Assembly: GCF_963666255.1 (NCBI RefSeq)
Contig: NZ_OY762656.1
Coordinates: 1,984,001 to 2,048,000 of the forward strand
Source: an uncultured Propionivibrio sp.
GTDB lineage: Bacteria > Pseudomonadota > Gammaproteobacteria > Burkholderiales > Rhodocyclaceae
Length of the DNA: 64,000 nucleotides
Direction: 5' to 3'
Translations under genes and position numbers: made by a program
Shown here: piece by piece, positions 17,049 to 25,773 of the stretch
Layout of the letters: every line of letters begins with the position of its first letter
Numbering within the stretch: the first letter of the stretch is position 1
Notes under the pieces: model-generated
Told to the model about the DNA's origin: nothing
The model's database searches: none
What the model saw: only the letters and a program-made list of their open reading frames with translations

Positions 17049-17963
17049 TCATGCATCCGCAGCTAGCATTGAAACCGCAATCTCTCTAGCGATTTCGAGA
17101 ACCGCACGGCACGATGCGGATGGTTGCCTCGATTCTGGAACGCCTAATACGATTGATCGTATGATTTCCGGAGCAACAATTTTAGATGCCTGTAGTTTGC
17201 CGGCGAGGAGATCATCGCGTACGGCGTGAGCGCCAAGAATGGCATAAAGACGGCCGTCGGCCACAAGATGTTTCTGGATTGGGATCGAATCACATTCCAA
17301 AGCCACGCGGATGCTGATCTTCTTTTTTCGGGCCATGTGTTCTAGCAGTTCACGGGATACGTTTGGCGAGCTCGGAAATACAAGAGGAAGACCATCCAGT
17401 TGGCTAAATTTCACGGAAGAATTTTGCGTGAGCACGTCACCAACCGGTCCCACCAAGCATGAGACGAGTGCACCAATTGGAATATCCCCCCGGTGTTCCT
17501 TTTTGTAATTCCGTACGACAAACCCGAAATCCAGGGCGTCCGCCTCTAACCATTGCGATATCTGGCGTCCGGGGCCATCGACAATGCGAAGATGGATGTG
17601 AGGATATAACTCGTTGACCCGTTGATAGAGAAGGCGCGAGAAGTCGTGACTGATCGATGCAAGCACCCCTACGCGCACTGTTCCGGACAATACTCTGGCG
17701 GAGAATCTGGCATCACGGCTTAATTGTTCTCCAGCCTCAAGCCATTCAACCGCGCGCGGATAGATGCGAAGACCCGCTTCGTTAAGCCGAACGCCTCGCC
17801 CCGTCCGGTCGAACAAACGCCCCCCACAGATACGCTCAATCGTTGCCAACTGACGACTGACGACGGATTGGGCAACATCTCTTGCGGTCGCCACCCGAGT
17901 GATACTGCCATGTTCGGCAATCTGAACAAACAGCCGCCACAAATCAACATCCATTGAGCCCAT
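17049..17963 (-). CDS. LysR-family regulator of the sulfatase locus
   Basis: A 304-residue LysR-type regulator. Residues about 5-65 form the winged helix-turn-helix (LFVQIAEHGSITRVATARDVAQSVVSRQLATIE). The remainder is the periplasmic-binding-like effector domain (VRVGVLASISHDFSRLL, then DFGFVVRN). A second Met three residues in is an alternative start. It is divergent from the transporter gene at 18138 with 174 bp between them, the usual arrangement for a LysR protein that controls its neighbour. The sulfatase, DUF202 pair and maturase follow that transporter, so this is probably their regulator. The inducer is unknown. Confidence 0.88.
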   Translation of the reverse strand: MGSMDVDLWRLFVQIAEHGSITRVATARDVAQSVVSRQLATIERICGGRLFDRTGRGVRLNEAGLRIYPRAVEWLEAGEQLSRDARFSARVLSGTVRVGVLASISHDFSRLLYQRVNELYPHIHLRIVDGPGRQISQWLEADALDFGFVVRNYKKEHRGDIPIGALVSCLVGPVGDVLTQNSSVKFSQLDGLPLVFPSSPNVSRELLEHMARKKKISIRVALECDSIPIQKHLVADGRLYAILGAHAVRDDLLAGKLQASKIVAPEIIRSIVLGVPESRQPSASCRAVLEIAREIAVSMLAADA

Positions 17964-18137
17964 CGTTGACTTTCATGCTATATCTGTAATGACTATCTTA
18001 CCCCTACGACGATAGCTCTTGCCTGGATATATTGCACTCATTGGTAATCGAGCCGGTTCTTCATGGCGAGATCAATAAGAAACGAAGTGACAAATTCAGT
18101 GGTGCATGGACCAACAGGGCGAAAAGGGTGAAGACAA
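17964..18137. promoter_or_regulatory. Divergent promoter region, LysR / transporter
   Basis: This 174-bp gap contains both promoters and, by analogy with other LysR systems, the regulator's binding site. An AT-rich stretch around 17975-18040 fits this. No exact T-N11-A box is claimed. A ribosome site (aaaagggtgaag) precedes the transporter start. Confidence 0.45.
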
Positions 18138-19427
18138 ATGAAACCAACGTACGTTAAGGGTTTGAGATGGTGGATCATCGGGCTGGTGATGCTTGGTGTG
18201 GTACTCAACTATCTGGATAGAAGCGCTTTGGGCGTCGCGATGCCCACCTTAAGCAAAGAGCTGAATATTTCAACAAAGGAGTACTCCTATATCGTCGCGG
18301 CGTTTCAGGGGGCGTATATGGTGATGCAGCCCCTGGCCGGTCATTTGCTGGATATCTTGGGAAGCCGGCTCGGCTACGCGGTTTTTGCGGTGGTATGGTC
18401 GATTGCCTGCATATTGCATGGATTGGCTACCGGCTGGCTTTCGATGGGGATTTACCGCGTGTTGCTCGGCTTGTCTGAATCCGCGGTGATTCCCGCCTCG
18501 ATGAAAGTCGTCGCCGAGTGGTTCCCGGATAAAGAGAAATCGGTTGCGACGGGGTGGTTCAACTCGGGCACTTCCATCGGAGCGATGATTGCGCCGCCGA
18601 TGGTTGTCTGGTGCATCCTCACCTTCTCATGGCAAGTCGCTTTTGTGATCACCGGGGGCCTGGGGCTTATTTGGGTGGGGGTTTGGCTCTTCGCTTACAA
18701 GGATACGAAAGCGCACCCTCGCCTTGATCCTGCAGAACTGGAATACATTACGAGCGGCCAGGCCTCCGACCGTAACAAGGCCGACAAGACAAAGACGCCA
18801 TGGCGGGCGCTGCTAAGCAACCGCAACCTGTGGGCCCTCATGACTTCGCGCTTCCTGGTTGCACCGGCATGGGCGACATTCACGTTCTGGATTCCAATCT
18901 ATCTGTCGACGGTGCGAGGAATGAGTCTCAAAGAGATTGCATTGTTTGCCTGGATGCCTTTCCTGGCGGCCGATTTAGGCAGCATTGTCGGTGGCTATCT
19001 CTGCCCGTTTTTCATGAACAAATGTAAGGTCTCTCTTATCACCTCACGCAAGTTGGTCGTACTGATTGGCTCGTTGCTCATGTTCGGTCCGGCGTGCATT
19101 GGTCTTGCGGCAGATAAATACACTGCGGTGGTTTTGTTTTGCATCGGCGGTTTTGCCCACCAGGCACTCTCCGGTGCGCTGATTACGCTGGCTTCCGATG
19201 TCTTTCCAAAAAGCGATGTCGCCACCGCAAGCGGGTGGACCGGCTCGGCTGCATGGCTGGGGCAAGCCTTGTTTTCTCTGGTTATTGGCGCTGCTGTGGG
19301 GAAAATCGGGTACGACCCCTTGTTCGTTTGCCTCGCATTCTTCGATGTGCTGGCATCGATCATTTTGTGGAAGATGATCCCGTCGACACAAAGTGCCAAT
19401 AGTGTGCTGGCTCACCAAGCTAACTAG
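18138..19427 (+). CDS. MFS transporter, ACS (anion:cation symporter) type
   Basis: A 429-residue major facilitator with about 12 membrane helices. The start WWIIGLVMLGVVLNYLDRSALGVAMP is typical of the anion:cation symporter subfamily (hexuronate, glucarate, phthalate carriers). YRVLLGLSESAVIPASMKVVAEWFP is the matching helix 4 region. A cytoplasmic loop (AYKDTKAHPRLDPAELEYI) separates the two halves, as in ExuT-like proteins. It is the first gene of the sulfatase unit, so uptake of a sulfated or anionic organic substrate is plausible but inferred. Confidence 0.9.
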   Translation: MKPTYVKGLRWWIIGLVMLGVVLNYLDRSALGVAMPTLSKELNISTKEYSYIVAAFQGAYMVMQPLAGHLLDILGSRLGYAVFAVVWSIACILHGLATGWLSMGIYRVLLGLSESAVIPASMKVVAEWFPDKEKSVATGWFNSGTSIGAMIAPPMVVWCILTFSWQVAFVITGGLGLIWVGVWLFAYKDTKAHPRLDPAELEYITSGQASDRNKADKTKTPWRALLSNRNLWALMTSRFLVAPAWATFTFWIPIYLSTVRGMSLKEIALFAWMPFLAADLGSIVGGYLCPFFMNKCKVSLITSRKLVVLIGSLLMFGPACIGLAADKYTAVVLFCIGGFAHQALSGALITLASDVFPKSDVATASGWTGSAAWLGQALFSLVIGAAVGKIGYDPLFVCLAFFDVLASIILWKMIPSTQSANSVLAHQAN

Positions 19428-19504
19428 CAAAAATACTTCTTCCCCATACGGGAAGATTTCCATAAGGAAGTCTTCCCAATCACGGACTTTCAGGTATCTG
19501 GATC

Positions 19505-20953
19505 ATGACACGGCCAAACGTATTACTTATCACAGCGGATCACTGGGCAGCATCAATGATGGGATGTGCCGGCCACAGTGCGCTAATGACGCCAACGATC
19601 GACCATCTGGCGCGCACCGGCATTCGTTATACGAATTGTTTTAGCACTTGTCCGGTTTGCATTCCTGCCAGACGATCGCTGATGACCGGAACGTTTCCGC
19701 GTACCCACGGGGATCGTGTTTATACCGACGCGCTTCCATTCCCAAGAGTTAAAACGTTGGCCCAGTCTTTCCGTGACGCAGGATATCAAGCTTATGCGGT
19801 GGGAAAGCTTCACGTGTATCCGCAGCGAGATCGTATCGGCTTTGATGACGTGATCTTGTCAGAGGAGGCTCGTTACAACTTTGGCGTAACCGATGATTAT
19901 GAGATATGGCTCGGCGAAAACGGCTATCTCGGCAAGGAATATACGCACGGCATGTCAAATAATCAGTATTACACGCGTCCATGGCACCTTTCGGAAGAGG
20001 CGCACCAGACATCGTGGGCAACGTCTCAGATGATAAGAACGATCAAGCGAAAGGATCCCACAAAACCGGCATTTTTCTATGCCTCGTACGTCCATCCTCA
20101 CCCACCGTTAGTGCCGCTGCAGGCGTATTGGGATATGTATGAAGACGTTCCTATACCAGATTCTCCCAAAGGGAATTGGTGCGATGAAGATCATGATGTG
20201 CTGAGCAGGCTAAAGAGTCACAGTGCGCCGTACAGTCCAGTGGATATTGCGAGGGCCAAGAGAGCTTTTTTTGCGCTATGCACTCACATTGACCATCAGA
20301 TACGTCTGTTAATTGGAACGCTGCGCGAGGAAGGCTTGTTGGAGAACACGATCATTGCGTTTTCCTCGGACCACGGAGATTGCCTGTTTGACCACGGAAT
20401 AGTCGCCAAGCGAAACTTCTACCGCAACTCTACAAATGTTCCTCTCATTCTTTCCGGGCGACCTCTGGGCACCACAGATATTACCGACAGTCGAATCGCT
20501 TGCCTGGAAGACATTATGCCGACCTTGCTTTCGGCGTGCGGCATAACCGTTCCGTCGACGGTGGAAGGTTGCGATCTCGTCAACGGAGACAAACGAGAGA
20601 TGCTGTTTGGCGAGGTCGGTAATGGCGCTGCCGCTACTCGGATGGTGACCGATGGGCGGCATAAGATGATCTATTATCCTTACGGAAACCTTGTCCAAGT
20701 ATTCGATATGTTGAATGATCCGGACGAGACCCGGAATCTATACCCCTCATCAGAACCGAACGCGGATATTGATCGGTTGACTCAATTCTTGATCTCGAAC
20801 CTTTACGGCGGCGATGAGAGGTGGGTGGATAACGGGCGACTGCTCGGTGTGCCCCGCGGCACTTATTCGGAACCGGCGATAGATTACGGGCTATATAACC
20901 AGCGCGGAGGTCATTGGCCCATTCCGCCTGCTGGGGCCGCGACATTTGTTTGA
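19505..20953 (+). CDS. Sulfatase, Cys-type
   Basis: A 482-residue sulfatase of the alkaline-phosphatase superfamily, which hydrolyses a sulfate (or related) ester. The formylglycine signature is C52-I-P-A-R56, followed by RSLMTG. Cys, not Ser, is the residue to be oxidised. Metal-binding residues are visible in LLITADHW near the N-terminus and in FSSDHGDCLFDHG about residue 290. There is no signal peptide, so it should act in the cytoplasm on an imported substrate. The locus also encodes a radical-SAM maturase that can make the formylglycine. Length and motifs resemble choline-sulfatase or YidJ-like enzymes. The substrate is not determined. Confidence 0.9.
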   Translation: MTRPNVLLITADHWAASMMGCAGHSALMTPTIDHLARTGIRYTNCFSTCPVCIPARRSLMTGTFPRTHGDRVYTDALPFPRVKTLAQSFRDAGYQAYAVGKLHVYPQRDRIGFDDVILSEEARYNFGVTDDYEIWLGENGYLGKEYTHGMSNNQYYTRPWHLSEEAHQTSWATSQMIRTIKRKDPTKPAFFYASYVHPHPPLVPLQAYWDMYEDVPIPDSPKGNWCDEDHDVLSRLKSHSAPYSPVDIARAKRAFFALCTHIDHQIRLLIGTLREEGLLENTIIAFSSDHGDCLFDHGIVAKRNFYRNSTNVPLILSGRPLGTTDITDSRIACLEDIMPTLLSACGITVPSTVEGCDLVNGDKREMLFGEVGNGAAATRMVTDGRHKMIYYPYGNLVQVFDMLNDPDETRNLYPSSEPNADIDRLTQFLISNLYGGDERWVDNGRLLGVPRGTYSEPAIDYGLYNQRGGHWPIPPAGAATFV

Positions 20954-21244
20954 TCTGCGTATCTCGGAAGAACATGGCAGTCGCAAGGGAATATCCTGTG
21001 CGCCCTTGTGATTGCCAACTCCCCGGGCTGCTGATAGGTGAAAAATTGCCGATGAAGCGCGGGCCGACACGCCCGCTTGCCGCCAACCGTTGTCGTGAAT
21101 GGGCTGTTTTCAGTGCGATTGATATATGCAAAGGCTGTCCATTGGCAACATCGTGCGCCGCAGGGAAGCTCGTATCGACGGTATCGGGCATGCTGATAAC
21201 GACAAGAGCATGTTGAACTACTCTGTTTTGACTGACAGTATCTT

Positions 21245-21589
21245 ATGAATTTACGCGATATCGGTGAGGCGCCCGACTACCGCTTCACGTTGGCAAATGA
21301 ACGAACTTTTCTGGCTTGGATCAGAACCGCACTGGGCTTTTTGGCCGCGGGGGTCGGGCTTGAGCAAGTGTTGCCCAATCTGACTAACCATGCGGTATGG
21401 GAAGCGCTCTCGCTGTTCCTGTATTTCATTTCCGTTACGCTGGCGGCCTATGGCTATTGGCGTTGGCGGTGCAACGAAGAGGCGATGCGCTTGAATCAAG
21501 ACTTGGCCTATACCAGCGCACAGAAGCTGATTGTGCTCGCGATACTCGTTATTGTCGTCACGGTGACCTGGTGTCTGTTCAGTGCTTGA
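21245..21589 (+). CDS. yidH: YidH-like DUF202 membrane protein
   Basis: A 114-residue inner-membrane protein with three predicted helices. The N-terminal block GEAPDYRFTLANERTFLAWI and RTALGFLAAGVGLEQ is close to E. coli YidH from memory. The DUF202 family has no established activity. It overlaps the next gene by 8 bp. Its place between a sulfatase and a sulfatase maturase matches the order of the E. coli yidJ-H-G-F region, which suggests a link to sulfatase function. A gap of about 290 bp separates it from the sulfatase, so it could also have its own promoter. Confidence 0.88.
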   Translation: MNLRDIGEAPDYRFTLANERTFLAWIRTALGFLAAGVGLEQVLPNLTNHAVWEALSLFLYFISVTLAAYGYWRWRCNEEAMRLNQDLAYTSAQKLIVLAILVIVVTVTWCLFSA

Positions 21590-21947
21590 TAAAAACCAGA
21601 AGCGACGGGCGGACGACCGCGGTCTCCAACCAGAAAGAACATCCTTGGCATGGTTCCGGACCCTGTTGGCATTTTGCGCCTTGGCGGCAATTTCGTTAAA
21701 AGCACATCACGGCCAGGTCGGCTGCGGGCTTGGCCTATTTGCGGCCGTATCATGCGTGGTCGTTGCTGTTCTCTACCTGACTGCGCGCCAACGCAGTCGG
21801 TATGACACGGAACTTGACGGTAGCGAGATCTCGGCATCGGTCCGGCCAAAGGCAATTGTCTGTCTGATGGCGTTGATTTTGATCGCACTGAGCGCATTTC
21901 CTCTTGCCTCTCGTCTGATCGCGAGGCTTGCAGAGGCTGTCTTCTGA
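21582..21947 (+). CDS. yidG: YidG-like DUF202 membrane protein
   Basis: A 121-residue DUF202 protein starting at a GTG that overlaps the end of yidH. The motif GLQPERTSLAWFRTLLAF is the YidG version of the family signature. Three hydrophobic segments are seen (around 28-45, 50-70 and 95-115). Translational coupling with yidH suggests that the two proteins act together in the inner membrane. The role is unknown, and only context ties it to the sulfatase. Confidence 0.86.
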   Translation: MLDKNQKRRADDRGLQPERTSLAWFRTLLAFCALAAISLKAHHGQVGCGLGLFAAVSCVVVAVLYLTARQRSRYDTELDGSEISASVRPKAIVCLMALILIALSAFPLASRLIARLAEAVF

Positions 21948-21969
21948 ATATTCCTGGAGTCATCGAAAA

Positions 21970-23283
21970 GTGGATTTTCCGCTACAGCCTTTCGAAGTCA
22001 TGGCAAAACCAATTGGACCATGCTGCAACCTTGCGTGCGCCTACTGCTATTACCTGGAGAAAGAGCGACTGTACCCGCGGACCAGGAAATTCTCCATGTC
22101 GACCGAAGTGCTCGAGACATTCGTTCGCGACTACATCACCTCCCAAGTCAATATGGGGCGCTCGGAGATTGGTTTCAACTGGCAAGGGGGGGAGCCGACG
22201 ATCCTCGGGGTCGACTATTTCCGGTGCGTGGTCGAACTCCAGAAGCGGTACACGCCGACCGGGATCACGATTCACAACGCCATCCAGACAAACGGCACGC
22301 TCCTTGATGAGGAATGGGCTGCCTTCCTGAAGGACCACGATTTCCTTGTAGGTCTCAGCGTGGATGGTCCGCCGTCGCTCCACGACCCTTATCGTGTTGA
22401 CCTAAAACGTCGGTCGACGCACGCGAAAGTCATGGAGGCGATCGCGTTGCTGCAACGATTCGAGGTCGAATTCAATACGCTTACCGTCGTTCACCGTCTC
22501 AACGCGAAATCACCGCGCGCCGTCTACCGCTTCTTGAAAGATACGGGCTCGCGCTATATGCAATTCGTTCCTGTCGTCGAACGTCTTTCTCCGGACGGCG
22601 GCCTCGTCGGCGCGCCGCAAATCGATAGCGACGGTTCTGCTTATCCGGTGGCACCGTGGAGCGTTTTGCCGGGAAATTACGGCGATTTTTTGTGCGGCCT
22701 GTTCGATGAATGGATCAAGGAAGATGTTGGCAATGTCTTCGTTCAGTTCTTTGATGTTCAACTTGGCCTGTGGATGGGGGCTCCGGCGAGTCTGTGCTGG
22801 TACACCGAGACCTGTGGCGGCGGGGTCGCCCTGGAGCACAACGGAGATCTCTACGCCTGCGATCACTATGTTTATCCAGAATACCGATTGGGAAACCTCC
22901 TGGAAACGCCCCTTGGCGTACTGGCCAACCAGGACGTGCAGAAAAAATTCGGACAAGACAAATCCAGCCAACTCTCACGTCAGTGCATTGAATGCGCCTA
23001 CCGTTTCGCGTGTAATGGTGGTTGCCCAAAACATCGTTTTCTGAAGACGAAAGAGGGCGAGTCGCTGAACTATTACTGCCAATCGCTTCGGCAATTTTTC
23101 GATCATGCTGGGCCCCGTTTGGAGACTATGGCCAATCTGGTCAGATCGGGGAGGCCTGCATCCGACATCATGCAGCTATTACATGGGAATACTGTCAAAC
23201 GCCCGGAAAAACCCGGCCGAAACGATCCCTGTCCCTGCGGAAGCGGCAAAAAGTATAAGTTCTGTCACGGAAACCCCCGTTAA
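21970..23283 (+). CDS. Anaerobic-type sulfatase maturase (radical SAM)
   Basis: A 437-residue radical SAM enzyme that would oxidise the sulfatase Cys (C52 of the gene at 19505) to formylglycine. I take GTG 21970, with GGAG ten bases upstream, because family members begin PFxVMAKPIGP. The SAM cluster is C19-x3-C23-x2-C26 (CNLACAYC). The SPASM region has the Cys-rich blocks LYACDHYVYPEYRLGN and CIECAYRFACNGGCPKHRF for two auxiliary clusters. The C-terminus adds a SEC-C zinc motif (NDPCPCGSGKKYKFCHG), seen in a subset of the family. A degenerate second copy of its SPASM region lies at 28822-29120. Confidence 0.93.
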   Translation: MDFPLQPFEVMAKPIGPCCNLACAYCYYLEKERLYPRTRKFSMSTEVLETFVRDYITSQVNMGRSEIGFNWQGGEPTILGVDYFRCVVELQKRYTPTGITIHNAIQTNGTLLDEEWAAFLKDHDFLVGLSVDGPPSLHDPYRVDLKRRSTHAKVMEAIALLQRFEVEFNTLTVVHRLNAKSPRAVYRFLKDTGSRYMQFVPVVERLSPDGGLVGAPQIDSDGSAYPVAPWSVLPGNYGDFLCGLFDEWIKEDVGNVFVQFFDVQLGLWMGAPASLCWYTETCGGGVALEHNGDLYACDHYVYPEYRLGNLLETPLGVLANQDVQKKFGQDKSSQLSRQCIECAYRFACNGGCPKHRFLKTKEGESLNYYCQSLRQFFDHAGPRLETMANLVRSGRPASDIMQLLHGNTVKRPEKPGRNDPCPCGSGKKYKFCHGNPR

Positions 23284-23435
23284 ATATCAACGGGAATCCT
23301 GCAGGCTGAAGAACAAAGCCACAGCCTTCATCAAAATGGAGGAAGCGACGCATGCCTTGAATATCCGTCGTGCTGTTCTAAGATATCTGTGTTGCAGTTA
23401 ATTTTGCATTTTGCATCATTAGGGATGAGCCCATT

Positions 23436-23619
23436 ATGAAGTCGATACTGTTATGTATCTGCCTTGCCGCCATGATTGCTCCCGCCTTTTCGCTCGCCAG
23501 TAGTACAGCCCGCCGCTAAGCCAGCACCACCGGCGCAGAAAGCCGTTGGACTGCCTCTGAACCCGACGCAAAACAACCCGGTCAAAGTAATGCTTAAACC
23601 GCTTTCCTCGGTGCTTTAG
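23436..23619 (+). pseudogene. Small secreted-peptide gene with an apparent frameshift
   Basis: ATG 23436 opens a signal-peptide-like sequence, MKSILLCICLAAMIAPAFSL, which stops at 23519 after 27 residues. One base later, in the next frame, a Pro/Ala-rich sequence continues (QPAAKPAPPAQKAVGLPLN) and ends with TAG at 23617-23619, just before a terminator. An extra base around 23500 would explain this. The intact product would be about 60 residues. A weak gaggga-like site precedes the ATG. The family is not recognised. A genuine 27-residue peptide is the alternative. Confidence 0.45.
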
Positions 23620-23628
23620 CGACCGACT

Positions 23629-23663
23629 CTGAGGGCGGCATTGCCGCCCTCAGCTTTCTTTTG
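23629..23663 (+). terminator. Rho-independent terminator
   Basis: ctgagggcggca (23629-23640) pairs with tgccgccctcag (23642-23653), followed by ctttctttt. It follows the small peptide frame and is the likely end of the sulfatase transcript. Confidence 0.88.
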
Positions 23664-23791
23664 ATGACTGTCTTTGATTTTGGTGGCTTGCCGCGTTTCC
23701 AAAGGAAAACTTCCGCATTTGCTTTCCGCGGATAAGTTGCGTGGCGTTTATCAAGGCGGGGGGGGTACTGGCTCGGGCGGCAATGTGCCGG

Positions 23792-24697
23792 TTAAAAATC
23801 GCTTGCGTCTTCAGTTTCGCCGATCAGGCTATCGAATGACTGTGCTATTCTGACCAGAGCCGACGTGACAGGTGTTAACGTTGAGTTCGCTCTGGTTATG
23901 CACACCACATGTCTGCGAAGGCCGAGACTGTCCAGAGCGACTCGCGTTAGATGCAGTTGCTGGATTTCGGAATCCGGAATGCGGTCAGGCAAAATGCAAA
24001 CTCCGAGCTTACAAGCAACCAATCGCAACATTGTGTCGACGGTCTCGACTTCCGCTACGACGTTTTTCGCCAAGCCGGCTCTGATAAGCATCTGCCGCAA
24101 CGCATAGGTCTCCGGGAACGTAACCAAGGGCGTAGAAGACAGGTCGAGCTGTGGTCCGCGGTCTAGTCTTGTATCCTCGTGCGCGAACAAGCACATCTGT
24201 TCTTCGAACAGGCGGTAAATCTGTAGCCCATCGGCAGTGACGGCAACATCATAAACAAAGCCAATATCCGCCTTTCCTGTTCGCACCATGTCCACGACAT
24301 CGGGGGAGCTTCGCCCGGCGATGAAGCAATTGGCACGTGGATACGTCTGCGAAAAATGCCTTATCAGCTGTGGCAAAAAGTAATGACTGAGAGTGTGGAC
24401 GGTGGCAATTCGAACTTGGCCTGCAATTTCATTGCACTCAGAGCGAAGCGCGTTCACCGTCTCGTCGATCGAACCAAATGCCCGCTGTACGGTTTCGTAA
24501 AGCGTCTTTCCGGCGCGTGTCAGCACAACCCCTCTCCCTGTTCGCATGAACAGAGACTGCTGCAGGTACTCTTCGAGTTTAGATAATTGCCGGCTCAAAG
24601 CGGGCTGCGATAATCCAAGCTGGTCAGCAGCTCCGGAAAAGGACCCCGCTTCAGAAATCGCCACAAAGTATCTGAGCTGCTGATCGAGTTGTGTCAT
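23792..24697 (-). CDS. LysR-family regulator
   Basis: A LysR-type regulator of about 301 residues when started at ATG 24697 (MTQLDQQLRYFVAISEAGSF). The longer frame up to 24919 adds 74 residues not seen in the family. The helix-turn-helix is FSGAADQLGLSQPALSRQLSKLEE. The effector domain runs from VRIATVHTLSHYF. It is on the same strand as, and about 460 bp downstream of, the HCCA-isomerase-like gene, so it may regulate the RidA-to-isomerase operon. A divergent target gene is lacking, which is less usual for this family. The ribosome site is weak at either start. Confidence 0.85.
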   Translation of the reverse strand: MTQLDQQLRYFVAISEAGSFSGAADQLGLSQPALSRQLSKLEEYLQQSLFMRTGRGVVLTRAGKTLYETVQRAFGSIDETVNALRSECNEIAGQVRIATVHTLSHYFLPQLIRHFSQTYPRANCFIAGRSSPDVVDMVRTGKADIGFVYDVAVTADGLQIYRLFEEQMCLFAHEDTRLDRGPQLDLSSTPLVTFPETYALRQMLIRAGLAKNVVAEVETVDTMLRLVACKLGVCILPDRIPDSEIQQLHLTRVALDSLGLRRHVVCITRANSTLTPVTSALVRIAQSFDSLIGETEDASDF

Positions 24698-25161
24698 TTC
24701 AAGTAAGCGCTTGCGCGAAACGTCGCGCATTACCGTTGCAAAGCTGGCACAGACTGGAAGCAGTCGGAACGTTTCGAGTGACAAATCTCCGACCGCCGAG
24801 CCATCCAGAGATGGCGCTAGTTTAGGTGGTTTCTGCAGTCGTTGCATCCTCTTCTCTGCGGTGCGTTTGTCGTGTGCGGGCCAGAAAATCCCCGTGGCCG
24901 GCATGCCTGCGCCAGCCAAGGGTATTGATCAAGGGTGGAAAGCCTGAGAATGTAATTCGCATCGTGTCCTGTTCGTTCGGCCGATACATCGATGGCAGGA
25001 TGGGGGCTGTTCTCGGCCGGGGAGTGAGTGAGGCGTTCGCATTGCCATCGAATTCACGACCGGAGGAATGACGTACCAATGTGACCGGGGCCTGATCACC
25101 CCTCGGTAGAGAAGTGAGCAGGCCCCGGGAGGCTGGATTGTCAGTAAGACACCAAACCGTT
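24698..25161. other. Non-coding region with a large hairpin
   Basis: This lies between the isomerase and LysR genes on the minus strand. It contains the hairpin at 25085-25128 and otherwise nothing recognised. It should hold the promoter of the LysR gene. Confidence 0.45.
25085..25128 (-). terminator. Hairpin after the HCCA-isomerase-like gene
   Basis: A 10-bp perfect stem, ccggggcctg (25085-25094) with caggccccgg (25119-25128), has an inner tcac/gtga pair. It starts 34 bp after the stop of the minus-strand operon. There is no U tract, so termination may be weak or protein-assisted. Confidence 0.5.
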
Positions 25162-25761
25162 TTAGAGCTTCACTAGCGCTCGGTCCACCCACTCCAGCCG
25201 ATCCTGGCCCCAGAAATGCTCGTTCCCCACAAAATAAGCCGGAGACCCGAAGACTCCACGTGAGATCGCCTCCTCGGTATTCAGATCCAGCGTTTTAGCC
25301 ATGGCCGAATCCTTGGCCAAGCTCGACAAACGCTCTCCATCCAGCCCACCTTTGTTCGCGATGTCGATCAAAACGGACTGATCGGATATGTCGAGATCCA
25401 AGCACCACTCTGCTGCCAAGATGTCTTTAATCAACTCGTGCGGGTCGTGACCTTCGGCGATTGCTGCCAGTACCAAGCATGAAGCAGCATCATCGTTCGG
25501 CGTCAGGTATTTTGGCCGAGGTTTCACCGGGATGCCCAGATACTCACACCAGCGCTTGAGCTCAACGACGCGATAGTCCTGCCGTTCCTTTGCCCTTTGG
25601 CCCAGTGGAATTCCACCAGTCCTAGAATAAACTTCGAGCAGTCTCACCGGCTTGTAGATTATCTTCGCATCATGCCTCTTCGCGATCTCAAGCAGTCTGT
25701 CGGAGCCCAAGTACGCCCAATCGGAATTGATCCAAAAGTAGTAGTCGATCACCTTCCTCAT
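25162..25761 (-). CDS. 2-hydroxychromene-2-carboxylate isomerase-like DsbA-family protein
   Basis: A 199-residue thioredoxin/DsbA-fold protein of the kappa-GST group. It starts VIDYYFWINSDWAYLGSDRLLEIA, where family members have Ser or Cys followed by YLG near residue 13. The end, GVFGSPAYFVGNEHFWGQDRLEWVDR, is the highly conserved cis-Pro and active-site C-terminus. These enzymes isomerise aromatic ring-cleavage products, using glutathione, or act on related compounds. It is the last gene of a four-gene leftward unit, 12 bp after the transporter. The true substrate is unknown. An aromatic or hydroxy-acid compound is likely from the family. Confidence 0.86.
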   Translation of the reverse strand: MRKVIDYYFWINSDWAYLGSDRLLEIAKRHDAKIIYKPVRLLEVYSRTGGIPLGQRAKERQDYRVVELKRWCEYLGIPVKPRPKYLTPNDDAASCLVLAAIAEGHDPHELIKDILAAEWCLDLDISDQSVLIDIANKGGLDGERLSSLAKDSAMAKTLDLNTEEAISRGVFGSPAYFVGNEHFWGQDRLEWVDRALVKL

Positions 25762-25773
25762 GTTCGCATACGC

